Positions 37,050 through 45,762 of a DNA stretch of 64,000 nucleotides are shown piece after piece. The position numbers were made by a program, and so were the translations under genes. This DNA is from an uncultured Nitriliruptoraceae bacterium (lineage in GTDB: Bacteria > Actinomycetota > Nitriliruptoria > Nitriliruptorales > Nitriliruptoraceae). The first letter of the stretch is position 1. Each line of letters begins with the position of its first letter. The stretch is taken from NCBI GenBank assembly GCA_913060655.1, contig CAJXTG010000001.1:1-64000 (forward strand), read 5' to 3'. The notes under the pieces were generated by a model. The model saw nothing but the letters and a program-made list of their open reading frames with translations. It did not search any database and was not told the origin of the DNA.

Positions 37050-37544
37050 GTGCAGCGTCCCGTCCCCGACCCGCCCGCACCCGGCCAGGAGTCGGTGTGG
37101 GACTACCCGCGACCGCCGCGCCTGGAACGCTCCGACGAGCACGTCGTCGTCCGGGTCGGTGACACCGTCGTCGCCGACACCCGCCGCGCGTGGCGGGTGC
37201 TCGAGACGTCCCACCCGCCGACCTACTACGTGCCGCGCGACGACGTCGACGCGACGCTGCTCGAGCCGTCCGCACGCCGCACCTTCTGCGAGTGGAAGGG
37301 GCGCGCGTCCTACGCCGACCTGACCGTCGACGGGCGCCGCATCCCCGACGCGTGCTGGTGGTACGACACGCCGACCGACACGTTCGCCGACCTCGCCGGC
37401 GCCGTCGCGTTCTACCCCGAGCTCGTCACCGCCACCGTCGACGGCGAGGAGGTGCGCGGCGTCCCCGGCGGGTTCTACGGCTCGTGGGTGACCTCCCGCG
37501 TCGCCGGCCCGTTCAAGGGTGCGCCCGGCACGGAATGGTGGTGA
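37050..37544 (+). CDS. DUF427 domain protein
   Basis: 164 residues from a GTG with CAGGGAG upstream. Motifs of the DUF427 beta-tent fold are clear: ESVWDYPRPPRLE at the N-terminus, RVLETSHPPTYYVP, TFCEWKGRASYADL, WWYDTPT and VAFYPELVTATVDGE. Such proteins are widespread in actinobacteria and lack an established biochemical role. The gene is divergent from the membrane protein/ppa pair and 77 bases before glutamate dehydrogenase, which has its own TAGGGT box. Confidence 0.9.
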   Translation: MQRPVPDPPAPGQESVWDYPRPPRLERSDEHVVVRVGDTVVADTRRAWRVLETSHPPTYYVPRDDVDATLLEPSARRTFCEWKGRASYADLTVDGRRIPDACWWYDTPTDTFADLAGAVAFYPELVTATVDGEEVRGVPGGFYGSWVTSRVAGPFKGAPGTEWW

Positions 37545-37552
37545 CCGGCCGC

Positions 37553-37558
37553 TAGGGT
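37553..37558 (+). promoter_or_regulatory. Putative -10 element (TAGGGT) for glutamate dehydrogenase
   Basis: TAGGGT lies 63 bases before the ATG at 37622, just past the DUF427 stop; fits the recurring hexamer. Confidence 0.35.
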
Positions 37559-37621
37559 CGCGGAGCGGGCGCGCGACGGGCACAACGGCGTGCACGTCCC
37601 CGGGCCCCACCGGAGGTCGTC

Positions 37622-38863
37622 ATGGCCGCACGTGCGTCCGACGCGGCCGAGGCCGCCTTCCTGCGACTGGGCATCGACGACGCGGCGGCGCAGCGGCTGC
37701 GCAGCGCCCAGCGCGAGGTCACCGTCCAGCTGCCCATCGTCGGCGACGACGGGCAGCTGCGGGTCCTCACCGGCTTCCGCGTCCAGCACTCCGACGTCCG
37801 CGGGCCGTTCAAGGGCGGGCTGCGCTTCCACCCCACCGTCGACCTCGACGACGTGCGGCGGCTCGCCGAGCTGATGACGTGGAAGACGGCGCTGGTCGAC
37901 CTGCCGTTCGGCGGTGCGAAGGGCGGCGTCGCCGTCGACCCGCGCACCCTCAGCCCGCGGGAGCGCGAGCTCGTCGCCCGCCGCTACATCGAGGCGATCG
38001 GCCCGGCGCTCGGCCCCCGCACCGACATCCCCGCGCCGGACATGGGCACCGACGCGACGACGATGGGCCACCTCCTCGACGCCTACTCGCGCATCCACGG
38101 GTTCGAGCCGCGCATCGTCACCGGCAAGCCCATCGAGCTCGGCGGGTCGCTCGGCCGCACCGTCGCGACCGGCCGCGGTGCCGTCGTCGCGCTCGAGACG
38201 ACCCTGGACCATCTCGGCCGGACCCTGCCGGCGCAGGGCGGCGACGTCACCCTCGCCGTGCAGGGGTTCGGCAACGTCGGGCAGAACGCGGCCCTCGAGG
38301 CGCACGTGCGCGGGCACCGGGTCGTCGCCGTCAGCGACGCGTCCGGCGGGTGGCACGACCCCGACGGGCTCGACATCCCGGTGCTCGAGCGCGCCCTCGC
38401 CGACCACGCCGACCTCGCCGACCTCACCGTGCCCGGCGCACGGCCCATCGCACCGGAGGACCCGCTGTTCGTCGACGCCGACGTCGTCCTGCCCGCCGCC
38501 CTCGGCCGGGTCGTCGACGCGGGCAACGTCGACCGCGTCGTCGCCCCGCTCATCGTCGAGGGGGCGAACGAGCCGCTCACCGAGGACGCGTGCGCGGTGC
38601 TCGAGGCGCGCGGCACGACGATCGTCCCCGACATCCTCGCCAACGCCGGCGGGGTCATCGTCTCCTACTACGAGTGGGTGCAGGGCGCGAACCTGCTCAC
38701 CTGGGACGAGGCCGAGGTGCTCGCGCGGCTCGACGCGCGCATCGCCGCGGCGACCCGCCAGGTGCTGCGGGCGGCGGGGGAGGGCGGCTCGCTGCGCGAC
38801 GCGGCGATGGACCTCGCGGTCCGCCGTGTCGTGCGGGCCATGGAGCTGCGCGGCACCGCCTGA
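37622..38863 (+). CDS. Glutamate dehydrogenase
   Basis: 413 residues, ATG at 37622 with CGGAGG upstream. It interconverts glutamate with 2-oxoglutarate and ammonia. Family residues: VQHSDVRGPFKGGLRFHP, catalytic LVDLPFGGAKGGV, APDMGTD, GRTVATGRGAVVA, and a Rossmann domain (VQGFGNVGQNAALEA) with VSDASGGWHDPDGLD. The length and the GFGNVG motif match the short hexameric class rather than the large mycobacterial NAD enzyme. Coenzyme preference is not certain. A hairpin follows 3 bases after the stop. Confidence 0.94.
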   Translation: MAARASDAAEAAFLRLGIDDAAAQRLRSAQREVTVQLPIVGDDGQLRVLTGFRVQHSDVRGPFKGGLRFHPTVDLDDVRRLAELMTWKTALVDLPFGGAKGGVAVDPRTLSPRERELVARRYIEAIGPALGPRTDIPAPDMGTDATTMGHLLDAYSRIHGFEPRIVTGKPIELGGSLGRTVATGRGAVVALETTLDHLGRTLPAQGGDVTLAVQGFGNVGQNAALEAHVRGHRVVAVSDASGGWHDPDGLDIPVLERALADHADLADLTVPGARPIAPEDPLFVDADVVLPAALGRVVDAGNVDRVVAPLIVEGANEPLTEDACAVLEARGTTIVPDILANAGGVIVSYYEWVQGANLLTWDEAEVLARLDARIAAATRQVLRAAGEGGSLRDAAMDLAVRRVVRAMELRGTA

Positions 38864-38865
38864 AC

Positions 38866-38884
38866 ACCCCTGCGAAGGCGGGGT
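38866..38884 (+). terminator. Hairpin after glutamate dehydrogenase
   Basis: ACCCC-(T)-GC-GAAG-GC-GGGGT: seven base pairs with one bulged T and a GAAG tetraloop, directly after the stop. AT-rich sequence follows, including TAGAAT (38887-38892), a possible -10 for the secreted protein gene. Confidence 0.5.
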
Positions 38885-38968
38885 ACTAGAATACTTCCAG
38901 TAGCGCAGTCCGCAGCCGCGACGAAGCCTGAATTCGCCCAGGGGTTCGACTGTCTCATGGAGAACACC

Positions 38969-40603
38969 ATGCTGCTTCGATCGGAGTCCGGCACGCGGGG
39001 TATCCGTCGATCCACCGCGCGGGCCGCCGTGGTGCTCGTCGTCGTGGTCGGTTCGCAGGGACTCCCGCACGCGCCGGTCGCTCACGCGGATCCGACCGTG
39101 AGCTGGATCTCGTGGGACTCACCGGCGGAGCCTGGCTCCTACGGCATCACCGCGAGTGGGCCTGGTGGAATCGGCGACTACACGTACGTCGGAATCGCCG
39201 AGGGTTCGATCGTCATGCCCGACACCTCGACGGTCTACGTCCGGCTCACCGGCGAGGTCGTCGATCCCTTGACCGCGCCGGCGAGCTGGTCGAGCGTCGA
39301 TACCGCTTATGGCTTGCCGTCGGGCTTCGCGGCCGATGTCGCCGCGCACAGCGAGCAGACGACAAAGAGCAACTACTGGGACGGCACGCAGATTGCGTGG
39401 ACGGATGCGGACACGTTCACCGAGAGCGACAACGTTCCGTCGGTCCCCACTTCGGGAGATCACATCGGGCTCGTCGGGACCGGCGTCGCACAGCAGACAC
39501 TGGAGTTCTTCTCCGACTCGGACAGGACGATCCCGGTCGAGGTCACCAACATCGTCATGCTGGTCAACTCGTTGGGAAACACCACCCGGGACGGGCGGTG
39601 GGACTTCTCACAGGACTTCACGGTCCTCAGCGACAACGAGGGTGTCAATGCGGCTGGAGGGGGGACGGGTACGACGTCTGCGGGCCTCACCAAATCCATC
39701 GTAGGCACCAGCTACCGCGTCACCGGAGCGGAGGGGGCTGGTGCGCTCCAGCTGAACGGTGACTTCGACAGCTTCACCTTCGAGGTCGGGGAGCCGGAGT
39801 TCTGGGCGGCGTGGAACATCGGGGTCACGTCCGCCCTCGCTCCATCAGGGGCCGCTGCCAGCCTCGCCATCGCGACCCAGCCCACCGGCGGCGCGACCTC
39901 GGGATCTCCGCTCCCCACCCAGCCGGTCGTCCGCATCCTCGACGCGTCGAGCAATACCGTGACGGGTGACAGCACCACCACCGTCACCGCGACGATCCAC
40001 TCGGGTGCGAACGGCACGCTCGGCGGCACGACGACGGTCACCGCGGTCAACGGTGTGGCGACCTTCAGCGGACTCACCCTGAGCGGGGACGAAGGGGTCG
40101 ACTATGTCCTGCGCTTCACCAGCACACCGGCGCTGACCGCCGTCGATGCGACGGCCGTCCAGGTGACCGCAGCTCCGGCTGAGCCGGACGCGCCTGCCGC
40201 GCCGGCCGCTGCGCCGAACACGTCGTGCACGCCGACGGAGGTGCGTCCCGGCGGGAGCGTGGCCTGCAGCATCACGGGCGCACCGTCGGGCGCGACCATC
40301 CTGTGGAGGGCGGCGGTCGGCTCGCCGGTCGCATCGGGGGCGGTCGAGATCGGGCCCGAGGGTGCTGGAGCCTTCACGGTGACGCTTCCGGACCAGGTCG
40401 AGGCTCGGACGCTCACCGTCGAACTCGTCGCATGGGATGTTCCTCGTGTCGTCGGCACGGTCGCAGGGGCGGTGCCCACCGCGGTCCCCGCCGGTGAGGT
40501 GTCCGGTGCGGAGGAACGGCTGCCGTGGGTGGGAGCCCTCATGCTGCTCGGGTTGGCGGTCGGTCTCCGAGGACTGGCGCGAGGCGCACTCGAAAGATCG
40601 TGA
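38969..40603 (+). CDS. Secreted Ig-like-domain protein with possible C-terminal sorting signal
   Basis: 544 residues. The second ATG (38969) is preferred because GGAGA lies six bases before it; the first in-frame ATG (38957) has no ribosome-binding site. Signal peptide (about 1-40) with RR, a VVLVVVVG core and a probable cut after AHA. Residues about 290-400 are one Ig-like module (LAIATQPTGGATSG...TVTATIHSGANGTLGGTTTVTAVNGVATF). The C-terminus reads LPWVG, a hydrophobic stretch and LARGALERS, an LPxTG-like tripartite signal with altered residues. The first 290 residues match nothing I recognise. Codons use A/T at third positions far more than neighbours, suggesting transfer or rapid evolution. 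Confidence 0.8.
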   Translation: MLLRSESGTRGIRRSTARAAVVLVVVVGSQGLPHAPVAHADPTVSWISWDSPAEPGSYGITASGPGGIGDYTYVGIAEGSIVMPDTSTVYVRLTGEVVDPLTAPASWSSVDTAYGLPSGFAADVAAHSEQTTKSNYWDGTQIAWTDADTFTESDNVPSVPTSGDHIGLVGTGVAQQTLEFFSDSDRTIPVEVTNIVMLVNSLGNTTRDGRWDFSQDFTVLSDNEGVNAAGGGTGTTSAGLTKSIVGTSYRVTGAEGAGALQLNGDFDSFTFEVGEPEFWAAWNIGVTSALAPSGAAASLAIATQPTGGATSGSPLPTQPVVRILDASSNTVTGDSTTTVTATIHSGANGTLGGTTTVTAVNGVATFSGLTLSGDEGVDYVLRFTSTPALTAVDATAVQVTAAPAEPDAPAAPAAAPNTSCTPTEVRPGGSVACSITGAPSGATILWRAAVGSPVASGAVEIGPEGAGAFTVTLPDQVEARTLTVELVAWDVPRVVGTVAGAVPTAVPAGEVSGAEERLPWVGALMLLGLAVGLRGLARGALERS

Positions 40604-40615
40604 CAGTGGCTCGGT

Positions 40616-40636
40616 GAGGCGGGAAGCCCCGGCCTC
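40616..40636. terminator. Hairpin between convergent secreted-protein and cupredoxin genes
   Basis: GAGGCGGG-AAGC-CCCGGCCTC: eight base pairs with one bulge and a four-base loop, 13 bases after the plus-strand stop and 29 before the minus-strand stop. No T-tract. Confidence 0.5.
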
Positions 40637-40664
40637 GTCCAGGTCGGCGTTCCGGGACGGGCGA

Positions 40665-41033
40665 TCAGTCGCGGCGTCCGACCTCGACGAACACCGTCAG
40701 GTCGAGGCTGCACTCGTCGCTGAACACGCCCCGCTCCCGGAACACGTGCAGGACGGACTCCCCGGGGCGGGCGGCCACGCCCGCGACCTGGTGGACGACG
40801 TCGTCCTCGTTGCGCACGAGCAGCGCGTCCCCCGGCTCGAGCTCGAGCCACACGACGTCACCGGCACGCCGGTGCGGCAGCGACGCGAACACCGCACCCT
40901 GGTCGGCCGCGTCGTCCGTCCCCGCGGCGAACACGACCTCGTAGGTCTCCCCGGAGGTGAGGAACGGCACGGCGATCGCCGCCGCGACGAGCACGACCGT
41001 CGCGGCGATGACGAGCCGCCAGCCGCGGCTCAC
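40665..41033 (-). CDS. Membrane-anchored cupredoxin-like protein
   Basis: 122 residues from a GTG overlapping the SCO1 stop (GTGA). One N-terminal hydrophobic helix (about 7-24) anchors or exports it. The rest resembles a cupredoxin barrel: LEPGDALLVRNEDDVVHQVAG (His81), then GVFSDECSLDLTVFVEV (Cys108). The usual C-x-x-H-x-x-M copper loop is incomplete, since no His or Met follows Cys108, so copper binding is uncertain. Translational coupling to SCO1 argues for a job in copper delivery or cytochrome oxidase assembly. The fold assignment is by pattern only. Confidence 0.6.
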   Translation of the reverse strand: MSRGWRLVIAATVVLVAAAIAVPFLTSGETYEVVFAAGTDDAADQGAVFASLPHRRAGDVVWLELEPGDALLVRNEDDVVHQVAGVAARPGESVLHVFRERGVFSDECSLDLTVFVEVGRRD

Positions 41034-41680
41034 GCCGCCGCCCCACGGGCGAGGAGCACGGTGAGGTCGTCGGCGAGCGCGTCGGCGCTCGTGCCGAACG
41101 GCCACTCGACGACGACCCGCCCGTCCGCGTCCACCGCGTACAGCAGCGCCGAGTGGGCGACGTCGACCGAACCGTCGTCGGCGACCTCCACGCTCGCCGA
41201 CGCGAGGAACGCGTCGAGCGCCGCGTTGAGCTCGACCCCCTCCGCGCGGAGCGCATGGTGGCGCGGAGCGAAGTGCGGCAGGTAGGCGGCCAGCTCCTCG
41301 GGCCCGTCACGGTCCGGGTCGACGGTCACGAACGCGAGGTCGACCCGCTCGCGCTGCGCCGCGTCGAGCCGGGCGAGCGCGCTGCGCAGGTCCGCGAGCG
41401 TCGTCGGACACACGTCCGGACAGTTGAGGAAGCCGAAGTACACGAGCAGCAGCCGGTCGTCGGCCGCCGCGCGCATCACCAGCCGCCCGTCCTCGACGAG
41501 CCCGCCGCCGCGACGGCCCTCGGCGGTCACGTCCGGCAGCGTGACGTCACCGACCTCGAGCGGGTCGGCCCGCACCACACCCTGCAGCTCCGGCGTGGAC
41601 GAGCAGCCCGCGACCGTCAGCGCCGCGACGACGAGCGCCGCGACGAGCGGCCCTCGGGACAGGACCTGCCGCGGGCGCAT
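41030..41680 (-). CDS. SCO1/SenC family copper chaperone lipoprotein
   Basis: 216 residues, ATG overlapping the adenosine deaminase stop (ATGA). Lipoprotein signal with lipobox LTVAGC (Cys26). Thioredoxin-like SCO domain with the copper-binding CPDVC (Cys87, Cys91 in FGFLNCPDVCPTTL) and His176 (VAHSALLYAVD), the third ligand. SCO1 proteins deliver copper to, or reduce the cysteines of, the CuA site of cytochrome c oxidase on the outer face of the membrane. No cox genes are in the window. The upstream partner is a purine enzyme, which is unexpected. Confidence 0.92.
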   Translation of the reverse strand: MRPRQVLSRGPLVAALVVAALTVAGCSSTPELQGVVRADPLEVGDVTLPDVTAEGRRGGGLVEDGRLVMRAAADDRLLLVYFGFLNCPDVCPTTLADLRSALARLDAAQRERVDLAFVTVDPDRDGPEELAAYLPHFAPRHHALRAEGVELNAALDAFLASASVEVADDGSVDVAHSALLYAVDADGRVVVEWPFGTSADALADDLTVLLARGAAA

Positions 41681-42705
41681 CAGCCGGCCGCCTCCCACGC
41701 GTCGAGGGCGGCGTGGACGGCGGTGCGGACCTCCGCCGGCGCGAACGACGCGTCGACGGCCCGGCGCTCCAGCGCCGCCAGTCCGGCCGCGTCGAGGTCG
41801 AGCAGCCGCACCGCATGCGCGAGCTCGTCGCGCAGCGTCGTCGCGAAGAACGGCGGATCGTCGCTGTTCACCGTCAGGGCGACGCCCGCGTCGCGCAGCT
41901 GCCGGATCGGATGCTCGTCGAGCGAGCCGACGATGCCGAGGGTCACGTTCGACGTCGGGCAGACCTCGAGGACGACGCCCTCGTCGGCGACCCGGGCGAG
42001 CAGGTCCGCGTCCTGCACGGTGGCGATGCCGTGCCCGATGCGGTCCGGACGCAGCAGGTCGAGCGAGTCGCGCACCACGTCGGGGCCGCCCATCTCGCCG
42101 GCGTGGGGGACGAGGCCGATCCCGAACTCGTCCGCCGCGGCGCGCAGGAAGGCGAACTCGCCGACGGGGACCGCACCCTCGACGCCGGTCAGCCCGAGCG
42201 CGACGACGGGCAGGCCCGCGGCGAGCGCGTCGCCGGCGAGCTCGGCGGCCCGGCGTGCGACGTCGACGCCGAGGTCGCGGGGCGTGTCGAGGATGAACCC
42301 GACGTGCGTGTCCGGCTGCGCCGCGAGGCCGGCGGCGAGCGCCTCCCACATCGCACGCGGCTCCCAGCCGCGCTGCTCCATCGTGACGGCGGTGAACGTC
42401 GTCTCGCTCCACCGGACGCCCTGCGCGACCTGGGCCGCGGCGAACGCCTCGGTGACCGTGGTGAGGTCGGCCGGCGTGCGCACCTGCGCGGAGCTCGCGA
42501 GGAACGTGTCGACGAAGTGGAGGAAGTCGCGGAACGGGCGCGGGTAGCGCAGGGCGCCGTCGGGCCCCGCCTCGAGGACCAGCACCTCCGCGGGGTCCTC
42601 ACCGCGGGCGGTCGCGAGCGCGACGGCCGTCGCCGCCGACACCGTGCCCTCGAGGTGCACGTGCAGCTCGACCTTGGGCAGCGTTGCGATGCGGGTGGCG
42701 TCCAC
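41680..42705 (-). CDS. add: Adenosine deaminase family protein
   Basis: 341 residues from a GTG at 42705 with GGAGG upstream. Zinc amidohydrolase motifs: His15/His17 in KVELHVHLEGT, the SETTFT segment, VPHAGEMGGP, RIGHGIA and NSDDPPFF, the order seen in adenosine deaminases. It converts adenosine or deoxyadenosine to inosine; related enzymes act on aminodeoxyfutalosine or adenine, and these cannot be fully excluded. It heads an operon with SCO1 and a cupredoxin-like gene, all overlapping by four bases or fewer. prfB is divergent, 117 bases away. Confidence 0.9.
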   Translation of the reverse strand: MDATRIATLPKVELHVHLEGTVSAATAVALATARGEDPAEVLVLEAGPDGALRYPRPFRDFLHFVDTFLASSAQVRTPADLTTVTEAFAAAQVAQGVRWSETTFTAVTMEQRGWEPRAMWEALAAGLAAQPDTHVGFILDTPRDLGVDVARRAAELAGDALAAGLPVVALGLTGVEGAVPVGEFAFLRAAADEFGIGLVPHAGEMGGPDVVRDSLDLLRPDRIGHGIATVQDADLLARVADEGVVLEVCPTSNVTLGIVGSLDEHPIRQLRDAGVALTVNSDDPPFFATTLRDELAHAVRLLDLDAAGLAALERRAVDASFAPAEVRTAVHAALDAWEAAG

Positions 42706-42778
42706 GGGGGCCTCCGGGGCCGCGCTCCGCGACGGAACGTCAGGGCCCTGTGGCAGGGGGAGGGTACTGCGCCGCGAG

Positions 42779-42784
42779 TAGCAT
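42779..42784 (+). promoter_or_regulatory. Putative -10 element (TAGCAT) for prfB
   Basis: TAGCAT ends 38 bases before the prfB ATG in the divergent add/prfB gap; fits the recurring TANNNT hexamer. Confidence 0.35.
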
Positions 42785-42822
42785 CCCCCGACGCCCCCGT
42801 CAGCCCGCGCCCCCGAGGACCC

Positions 42823-43932
42823 ATGGCCTCCCCGAACCACGACGCGCTCCAACGGCTCCGCCAGCGGCTCGCGAACCTCGCCGAGGTCCTCGACGTCGAC
42901 GCGGCGCGCGCCCGCCTCGCGGAGCTCAGCGAGCTCGCCGGCGCCCCGGACCTGTGGGACGACGCCGACCGGGCCCGGGAGGTCACCACCGAGCTGGCCC
43001 GCCGTGAGGAGGAGGTCAGCCGCGTCGACCGCATCGCCGCGAACCTCGACGACCTCGAGGTCCTCGACGAGCTCGCCGCGGAGGCCGACGACGCGTCCAG
43101 CGGCGCGGAGGTCACCGACGGGATCGACGGGCTCGTCGCCGAGCTCGACCGGCTCGAGCTCGCCACGATGCTGTCCGGCGAGCACGACCATGCCGACGCG
43201 ATCGTGTCGATCCACGCGGGGGAGGGCGGCGTCGACGCGATGGACTGGGCGCAGATGCTCCAGCGCATGTACCTGCGCTGGGCCGACACCCGCGGGCTCG
43301 CGACCGACGTGTTCGACGAGTCGTACGGGGAGGAGGCCGGGCTGAAGTCGACGACGTTCGAGGTGCGCGGCACCGACGCGTACGGCTGGCTGTCCGCCGA
43401 GCATGGCGTGCACCGGCTGGTACGCATCAGCCCGTTCGACGGGCAGGCGCGCCGCCAGACGTCGTTCGCGCTCGTCGACGTCGTCCCCGTGCTGCCCGAG
43501 CTCGACGCGGAGGTCGAGGTGGCCGACGAGGACCTGCGCGTCGACGTCTACCGCTCCTCCGGTCCCGGCGGGCAGTCGGTGAACACGACCGACTCGGCCG
43601 TGCGGCTCACCCACCTGCCGACCGGCATCGTCGTCAGCTGCCAGAACGAGAAGTCGCAGCACCAGAACAAGGCGGCGGCGCTGCGCGTGCTCAAGGCGAA
43701 GCTCGCCGAGCTCGAGCGGCAGAAGCGGGCGGAGGAGCTCGACGAGCTGCGCGGCGGCAAGCGCAACGTCGGTTTCGGCTCCCAGATCCGCTCCTACGTG
43801 CTGCAGCCGTACCAGATGGTCAAGGACCTGCGCACCGAGTTCGAGACGAGCGACGTGCAGCGGGTGCTCGACGGCGGCATCGACCCGCTGCTCGAGGCCG
43901 AGCTGCGCCGGCGCGCCCGCGAGGACCGCTGA
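42823..43932 (+). CDS. prfB: Peptide chain release factor 2
   Basis: 369 residues, ATG at 42823, CGAGGA upstream. It releases peptides at UGA and UAA codons. The codon-recognition tripeptide SPF is visible in VRISPFDGQARRQTSF, and the peptidyl-transfer loop is RSSGPGGQSVNTTDSAVRLTH. Both mark RF2, not RF1. The frame is continuous with no programmed +1 shift site, as usual in actinobacteria. It starts the conserved prfB-ftsE-ftsX-smpB block. Confidence 0.96.
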   Translation: MASPNHDALQRLRQRLANLAEVLDVDAARARLAELSELAGAPDLWDDADRAREVTTELARREEEVSRVDRIAANLDDLEVLDELAAEADDASSGAEVTDGIDGLVAELDRLELATMLSGEHDHADAIVSIHAGEGGVDAMDWAQMLQRMYLRWADTRGLATDVFDESYGEEAGLKSTTFEVRGTDAYGWLSAEHGVHRLVRISPFDGQARRQTSFALVDVVPVLPELDAEVEVADEDLRVDVYRSSGPGGQSVNTTDSAVRLTHLPTGIVVSCQNEKSQHQNKAAALRVLKAKLAELERQKRAEELDELRGGKRNVGFGSQIRSYVLQPYQMVKDLRTEFETSDVQRVLDGGIDPLLEAELRRRAREDR

Positions 43933-44003
43933 GACGGTCCCCCGACGGCGCGCACGGCCGTTCGGACACGGGCGACCTCCACGGGACGGCGCAGCGCCGC
44001 CGG

Positions 44004-44009
44004 TAGAGT
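44004..44009 (+). promoter_or_regulatory. Putative -10 element (TAGAGT) for ftsEX
   Basis: TAGAGT is 57 bases before the ftsE GTG in the 134-base gap after prfB, which holds no other feature except short inverted GCGGCGC repeats. Confidence 0.35.
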
Positions 44010-44066
44010 CCGACGCCGACGCTCCGCCGCCCGACCCCGCGGGTCGGCCCTGCCCAGGACGCGCCC

Positions 44067-44765
44067 GTGATCCGACTCGTCGACGCCACCAAGGCGTTCC
44101 GGCGTGGCCGCGACGTCGAGGTCGTCGCGCTCGACGCGGTGTCGCTGGAGGTCACCAAGGGCGAGTTCGTGTTCGTCGTCGGCCCGTCGGGCTCGGGCAA
44201 GTCGACGTTCATGCGTCTGCTCACGCGTGAGCAGGTCGCCGACTCCGGTGAGGTCTGGGTCTCGGGCAAGAACCTCAAGAAGCTGCGCCGCTGGAAGGTG
44301 CCGCTGCTGCGCCGCGAGATCGGCTACGTGTTCCAGGACTTCAAGCTGCTGCCGAACAAGACGGTGCGGGAGAACGTGTCGTTCGCGCTGGAGGTCATCG
44401 GCCGTGGCCGCAAGGAGATCCGCGCGCGCGTCCCGGAGGTGCTCGAGCTCGTCGGGCTGACCGACAAGGCCGAGTCGCTCCCGCACGAGCTGTCCGGCGG
44501 GCAGCAGCAGCGCGTGTCGATCGCGCGCGCGTTCGTCAACAACCCGCGCCTGCTGCTGTGCGACGAGCCGACGGGCAACCTCGACCCGGCGACGTCGGTC
44601 GGCATCATGAAGCTGCTCGACCGCATCAACCGCACCGGCACGACCGTCGTCATGGCGACCCACGACCAGCAGATCGTCGACTCGATGCGCCGCAGGGTCG
44701 TCGAGCTCGAGGACGGCCGGGTGGTCCGCGACCAGGTCCGCGGCGTCTACGGCTACGGAGCATGA
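44067..44765 (+). CDS. ftsE: Cell-division ATP-binding protein FtsE
   Basis: 232 residues from a GTG at 44067 with a weak AGGA upstream. ABC ATPase of the MacB-like mechanotransmission class: Walker A GPSGSGKS (about 39-46), Q-loop [12 protein letters not shown], signature [14 protein letters not shown], Walker [14 protein letters not shown], switch ATHDQ. The [10 protein letters not shown] segment is characteristic of FtsE. It does not transport; with FtsX it transmits ATP hydrolysis to an extracellular peptidoglycan hydrolase or activator. ftsX follows after four bases. Confidence 0.96.
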   Translation: MIRLVDATKAFRRGRDVEVVALDAVSLEVTKGEFVFVVGPSGSGKSTFMRLLTREQVADSGEVWVSGKNLKKLRRWKVPLLRREIGYVFQDFKLLPNKTVRENVSFALEVIGRGRKEIRARVPEVLELVGLTDKAESLPHELSGGQQQRVSIARAFVNNPRLLLCDEPTGNLDPATSVGIMKLLDRINRTGTTVVMATHDQQIVDSMRRRVVELEDGRVVRDQVRGVYGYGA

Positions 44766-44769
44766 GCTG

Positions 44770-45660
44770 ATGGCCCGCTGGCGCTACGTGCTCGTCGAGG
44801 CCCTCGCCGGCCTGCGCCGCAACCTGCTGATGTCGTTCGCGGTCGTGCTGTCCATCACCGTGTCATTGACGCTGCTCGGCGCGTCGCTGCTGCTCAGCGA
44901 GCAGGTCGAGCTCGCCACCGACGACTGGACCGGCCGCGTCGAGGTGTCCATCTTCCTGTGCGACGACCGGGCGTGCCCGGCGATCACCACCCAGCAGCGC
45001 GACCAGCTCGAGGCCGACCTCGAGGCGAACCCGGTCGTCGCCGAGGTCTTCTACGAGTCGAAGCGGGAGGCGTACGACCGCTTCACCCGCCTGTTCGCCG
45101 ACCAGCCGACCCTCATCGAGGCGATCGACGTCGCGACGCTGCCCGCCTCGTTCCGCGTGAAGCTCGAGAACCCGCAGCTGTTCGGCGTCATCCGCGACCA
45201 GTTCGCCGCCTACCCGGGCGTGGAGGAGATCGTCGACCAGCGTGACGTGCTCAACCAGTTCCTCCGCTTCACCACGCTCGTGCGCAACGCCGCGCTCGCC
45301 ATCGCGCTCGTGCAGCTGCTCGCCGCCGGCGTGCTCATCGCCAACACCATCCGCGTCGCGGCCTACGCGCGCCGCGAGCAGACCGCCATCATGAAGCTCG
45401 TCGGTGCGGCCAACTGGTACGTGCGGCTCCCGTTCGTCGTCGAGGGCATCATCGCCGGCGCGCTCGGCACGGCCGCCGCGTGGGGGATCCTGTACGGGAC
45501 CGTGCCGCGCGTCACCCGCGACCTCGCCCGCGAGGTCGAGCTGCTGCCGTTCATCGGCGTGGACCAGGTCGTCGCCATCGCCCCGCTGATGGCGCTGGCC
45601 GGGGTGGGCATCGCCGCGCTCGCATCGACCCTCGCGCTGCGCCGCTTCCTCCGCGTCTGA
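44770..45660 (+). CDS. ftsX: Cell-division protein FtsX
   Basis: 296 residues, ATG at 44770, four bases after ftsE. Four membrane helices: about 20-42, then three at about 175-195, 225-245 and 265-288. Between the first two is an extracellular domain of about 130 residues with CDDRACPAI and the conserved YESKREAYDRFTRLFADQP motif. That loop recruits the peptidoglycan hydrolase partner, most likely the M23 protein encoded next. The overall architecture and gene order fit actinobacterial FtsX. Confidence 0.95.
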   Translation: MARWRYVLVEALAGLRRNLLMSFAVVLSITVSLTLLGASLLLSEQVELATDDWTGRVEVSIFLCDDRACPAITTQQRDQLEADLEANPVVAEVFYESKREAYDRFTRLFADQPTLIEAIDVATLPASFRVKLENPQLFGVIRDQFAAYPGVEEIVDQRDVLNQFLRFTTLVRNAALAIALVQLLAAGVLIANTIRVAAYARREQTAIMKLVGAANWYVRLPFVVEGIIAGALGTAAAWGILYGTVPRVTRDLAREVELLPFIGVDQVVAIAPLMALAGVGIAALASTLALRRFLRV

Positions 45661-45716
45661 GGCGCGCCCGCCCGTTCGGACAGCCCCGCCACCGCGGTGC
45701 CACCCCCCGCCGCGCC

Positions 45717-45722
45717 TACGCT
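45717..45722 (+). promoter_or_regulatory. Putative -10 element (TACGCT) for the M23 peptidase gene
   Basis: TACGCT is 100 bases before the M23 start in the 162-base gap after ftsX, upstream of the CAGGGCCTGA repeats, which would then be in the 5' leader. Confidence 0.35.
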
Positions 45723-45762
45723 CGTCCCGTCGAGCCGTCGCCACGGACGTCCGTGTCCGGAC

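Noticed and set aside
42823-43932. Programmed frameshift in prfB
   Set aside because: The frame is continuous from the ATG to the stop and no in-frame TGA near codon 25 was found.
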